This document shows positions 62,876 through 64,000 of a DNA stretch of 64,000 bases, one piece after another. Where the stretch lies: positions 3,721,501 to 3,785,500 of the forward strand of contig NZ_CP033324.1 in the NCBI RefSeq assembly GCF_003710085.1, in the 5' to 3' direction. The notes under the pieces are model-generated. The model was not told the origin of the DNA and searched no databases. It saw only the letters and a list, made by a program, of their open reading frames with translations. The translations under genes were made by a program, and so were the position numbers. The number at the start of each line of letters is the position of its first letter. Position 1 is the first letter of the stretch. The DNA comes from Nocardioides pantholopis. GTDB lineage: Bacteria > Actinomycetota > Actinomycetes > Propionibacteriales > Nocardioidaceae.

Positions 62876-63733
62876 GTGCCCACTCGACCGAACGTCCTCG
62901 GCGACTACCTGCGCGCCCGGCGCGGCCTGGTCTCCCCGCAGCAGGTCGGGATCCCCGACGCCGGCACGCGACGCGTCCCCGGCCTGCGCCGCGAGGAGGT
63001 GGCGATGCTGGCCGGGATCAGCGCCGACTACTACCTGCGTCTCGAGCGTGGCCGCGACCGCAACCCCTCGACCCAGGTCCTGGAGGCGATCGCCCGGGTG
63101 CTCCAGCTCGACCAGGCCCACCTCGCCTACCTGCGGACGCTGGCGTGCGACGGGCCGGCGCCGCGACGCCGCCGCCCGCACCCGGAGACCGTTCCGCCCG
63201 GGGTGGCCACGCTGGTGGCCTCGCTGCCCCACCCGGCGTACGTGGAGGGGCGCTACTTCGACATCCTGGTGGCGAACGGGTGGGCGCGGGCCCTCTCCCC
63301 GCGCCTGGTCGTGGGTGGCAACCAGCTGCGCGACCTCTTCCTCGACCCGGCCGAGCAGGCGCTCCACCCGGACTGGCACGGCTCCACCGCCTGCCTGGCC
63401 GCCAACCTGCGGCACGCCGTCGGCACCGACACCGGCGACCCGCGCTTCATCGAGCTGGCGGGCGAGCTGTCGCTGGCGAGCCCGCGGTTCAGCGACCTGT
63501 GGGCACGCCATGACGTGAAGACGCAGTTCGGCGCGCCGATGCGATTCGACCATCCACAGGTGGGCGAGATGACGCTGAACCGGGAGCGGCTCAGCGTCGA
63601 CGGGACCGACGGCCTGCACCTCGTGGTCTTCCACCCCGACCCCGGCACCGAGAGCGCGGAGAAGCTGGCCCTGCTGATCTCGGCGGCCGTGCCCTCGAGC
63701 GACGTCCCGCCCCGGGAGCGCACCGGCGCCTGA
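62876..63733 (+). CDS. XRE-family regulator with MmyB-like ligand-binding domain
   Basis: A 285-residue regulator: HTH at ~8-75 (LGDYLRARRGLVSPQQVGIPDAGTRRVPGLRREEVAMLAGISADYYLRLERGRDRNPS), then an MmyB-like domain (~105-275) with FDILVANGWARALSP, LRHAVGTDTGDPRFIELAGELSLASPRFSDLWARHDV. Such regulators often control a neighbouring oxidoreductase, here the divergent SDR. The ligand is probably a lipid or small organic compound. Confidence 0.88.
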   Translation: MPTRPNVLGDYLRARRGLVSPQQVGIPDAGTRRVPGLRREEVAMLAGISADYYLRLERGRDRNPSTQVLEAIARVLQLDQAHLAYLRTLACDGPAPRRRRPHPETVPPGVATLVASLPHPAYVEGRYFDILVANGWARALSPRLVVGGNQLRDLFLDPAEQALHPDWHGSTACLAANLRHAVGTDTGDPRFIELAGELSLASPRFSDLWARHDVKTQFGAPMRFDHPQVGEMTLNRERLSVDGTDGLHLVVFHPDPGTESAEKLALLISAAVPSSDVPPRERTGA

Positions 63734-63744
63734 GGGCGGTGCCG

Positions 63745-64000
63745 CTAACCGCGCGCCGTCACCCGGATCCGGGCGCCCTCCCGCGGCACGCTGGTGATGT
63801 TGCGGACCTTCGGGCGGTCCGCGCCCACCGCCGCGACGTCGTACGCCGTGAGCACCTCGCGCAGCACGGCCACGCCCTCCATCTGCGCGAACCCCGCGCC
63901 GAGGCAGCGGCGGACCCCGCCCCCGAACGGGATCCAGGAGTTCGGCGGCGGGCTCGAGCCCAGGAACCGCTCGGGGCGGAAGGCCGCCGGCTCCGGATAG
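63745..64000 (-). CDS. Cytochrome P450, C-terminal part (cut by window end)
   Basis: The last 85 codons of a P450 enzyme on the minus strand; the rest lies beyond 64000. FRPERFLGSSPPPNSWIPFGGGVRRCLGAGFAQMEG holds the heme-ligand cysteine in F-G-G-G-x-R-R-C-L-G. It ends VPREGARIRVTARG. A monooxygenase; the substrate cannot be judged from this part. Confidence 0.9.
   Translation of the reverse strand, partial: YPEPAAFRPERFLGSSPPPNSWIPFGGGVRRCLGAGFAQMEGVAVLREVLTAYDVAAVGADRPKVRNITSVPREGARIRVTARG

Overview
The window is a 64 kb piece of a high-GC actinobacterial chromosome. It is most like Nocardioides or a close relative. The evidence is GC-rich third codon positions throughout, a dnaK-grpE-dnaJ-hspR operon with HspR operators, a class I lysyl-tRNA synthetase, a DUF222/HNH nuclease, DUF3817 and DUF3151 proteins, many GTG and TTG starts, and many genes whose start codon lies 5-7 bases after a TAnnnT box (leaderless transcripts). 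I see no rRNA, tRNA, IS element or CRISPR array. Both ends cut a gene: a peptidoglycan-binding protein on the left and a cytochrome P450 on the right.

Layout. 1-4.3 kb: cell-wall protein, then an ABC-2 exporter with a DesK/DesR-type two-component system and a 22-bp inverted repeat in front. 4.3-17 kb: purine genes (purS, purQ, purC, purB, purD, purA) interleaved with an acyl-CoA ligase, a PAP2-type membrane enzyme, an MFS exporter and small enzymes; purC has a one-base frameshift. 17-29.5 kb: housekeeping genes (lipid kinase, lysS, fbaA, a TrmH methyltransferase, two DedA proteins, pyrE, an aminotransferase) and three paralogous membrane proteins. 29.5-37 kb: the HspR heat-shock regulon, clpB and dnaK-grpE-dnaJ-hspR, with HAIR operators upstream of clpB and dnaK and a very stable hairpin between grpE and dnaJ. 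37-42.7 kb: two lipoproteins (M28 peptidase, CapA-like), an aldo/keto reductase, an atypical SDR and a second frameshifted gene.

42.8-56.4 kb: a catabolic locus. A secreted sugar dehydrogenase-like protein with a LamG domain, a secreted concanavalin-fold protein, a TIM-barrel sugar isomerase, a DUF993 aldolase-like protein and a Gfo/Idh/MocA dehydrogenase lie next to a complete five-gene Liv-type ABC importer. A LacI regulator and a glycerate kinase are divergent, with a palindromic LacI-type operator between. I infer a regulated route that imports and breaks down a sugar-like compound to glycerate; the substrate is unknown.

56.4-59.7 kb: a less GC-rich accessory island holding a KTSC protein, a 51-aa basic protein and a tightly overlapping operon of a short sigma factor, an HTH protein and an ImmA/IrrE metalloprotease with a cysteine-rich tail. 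This looks like a protease-controlled transcription switch and is the best candidate for an undescribed regulatory system. 59.7-64 kb: HNH nuclease, Mut7-C protein, an SDR with a divergent XRE regulator, and the end of a P450.

Two genes (purC and the gene at 42240) are each broken by a single base in a G run, which suggests homopolymer errors in the assembly as much as real mutation.
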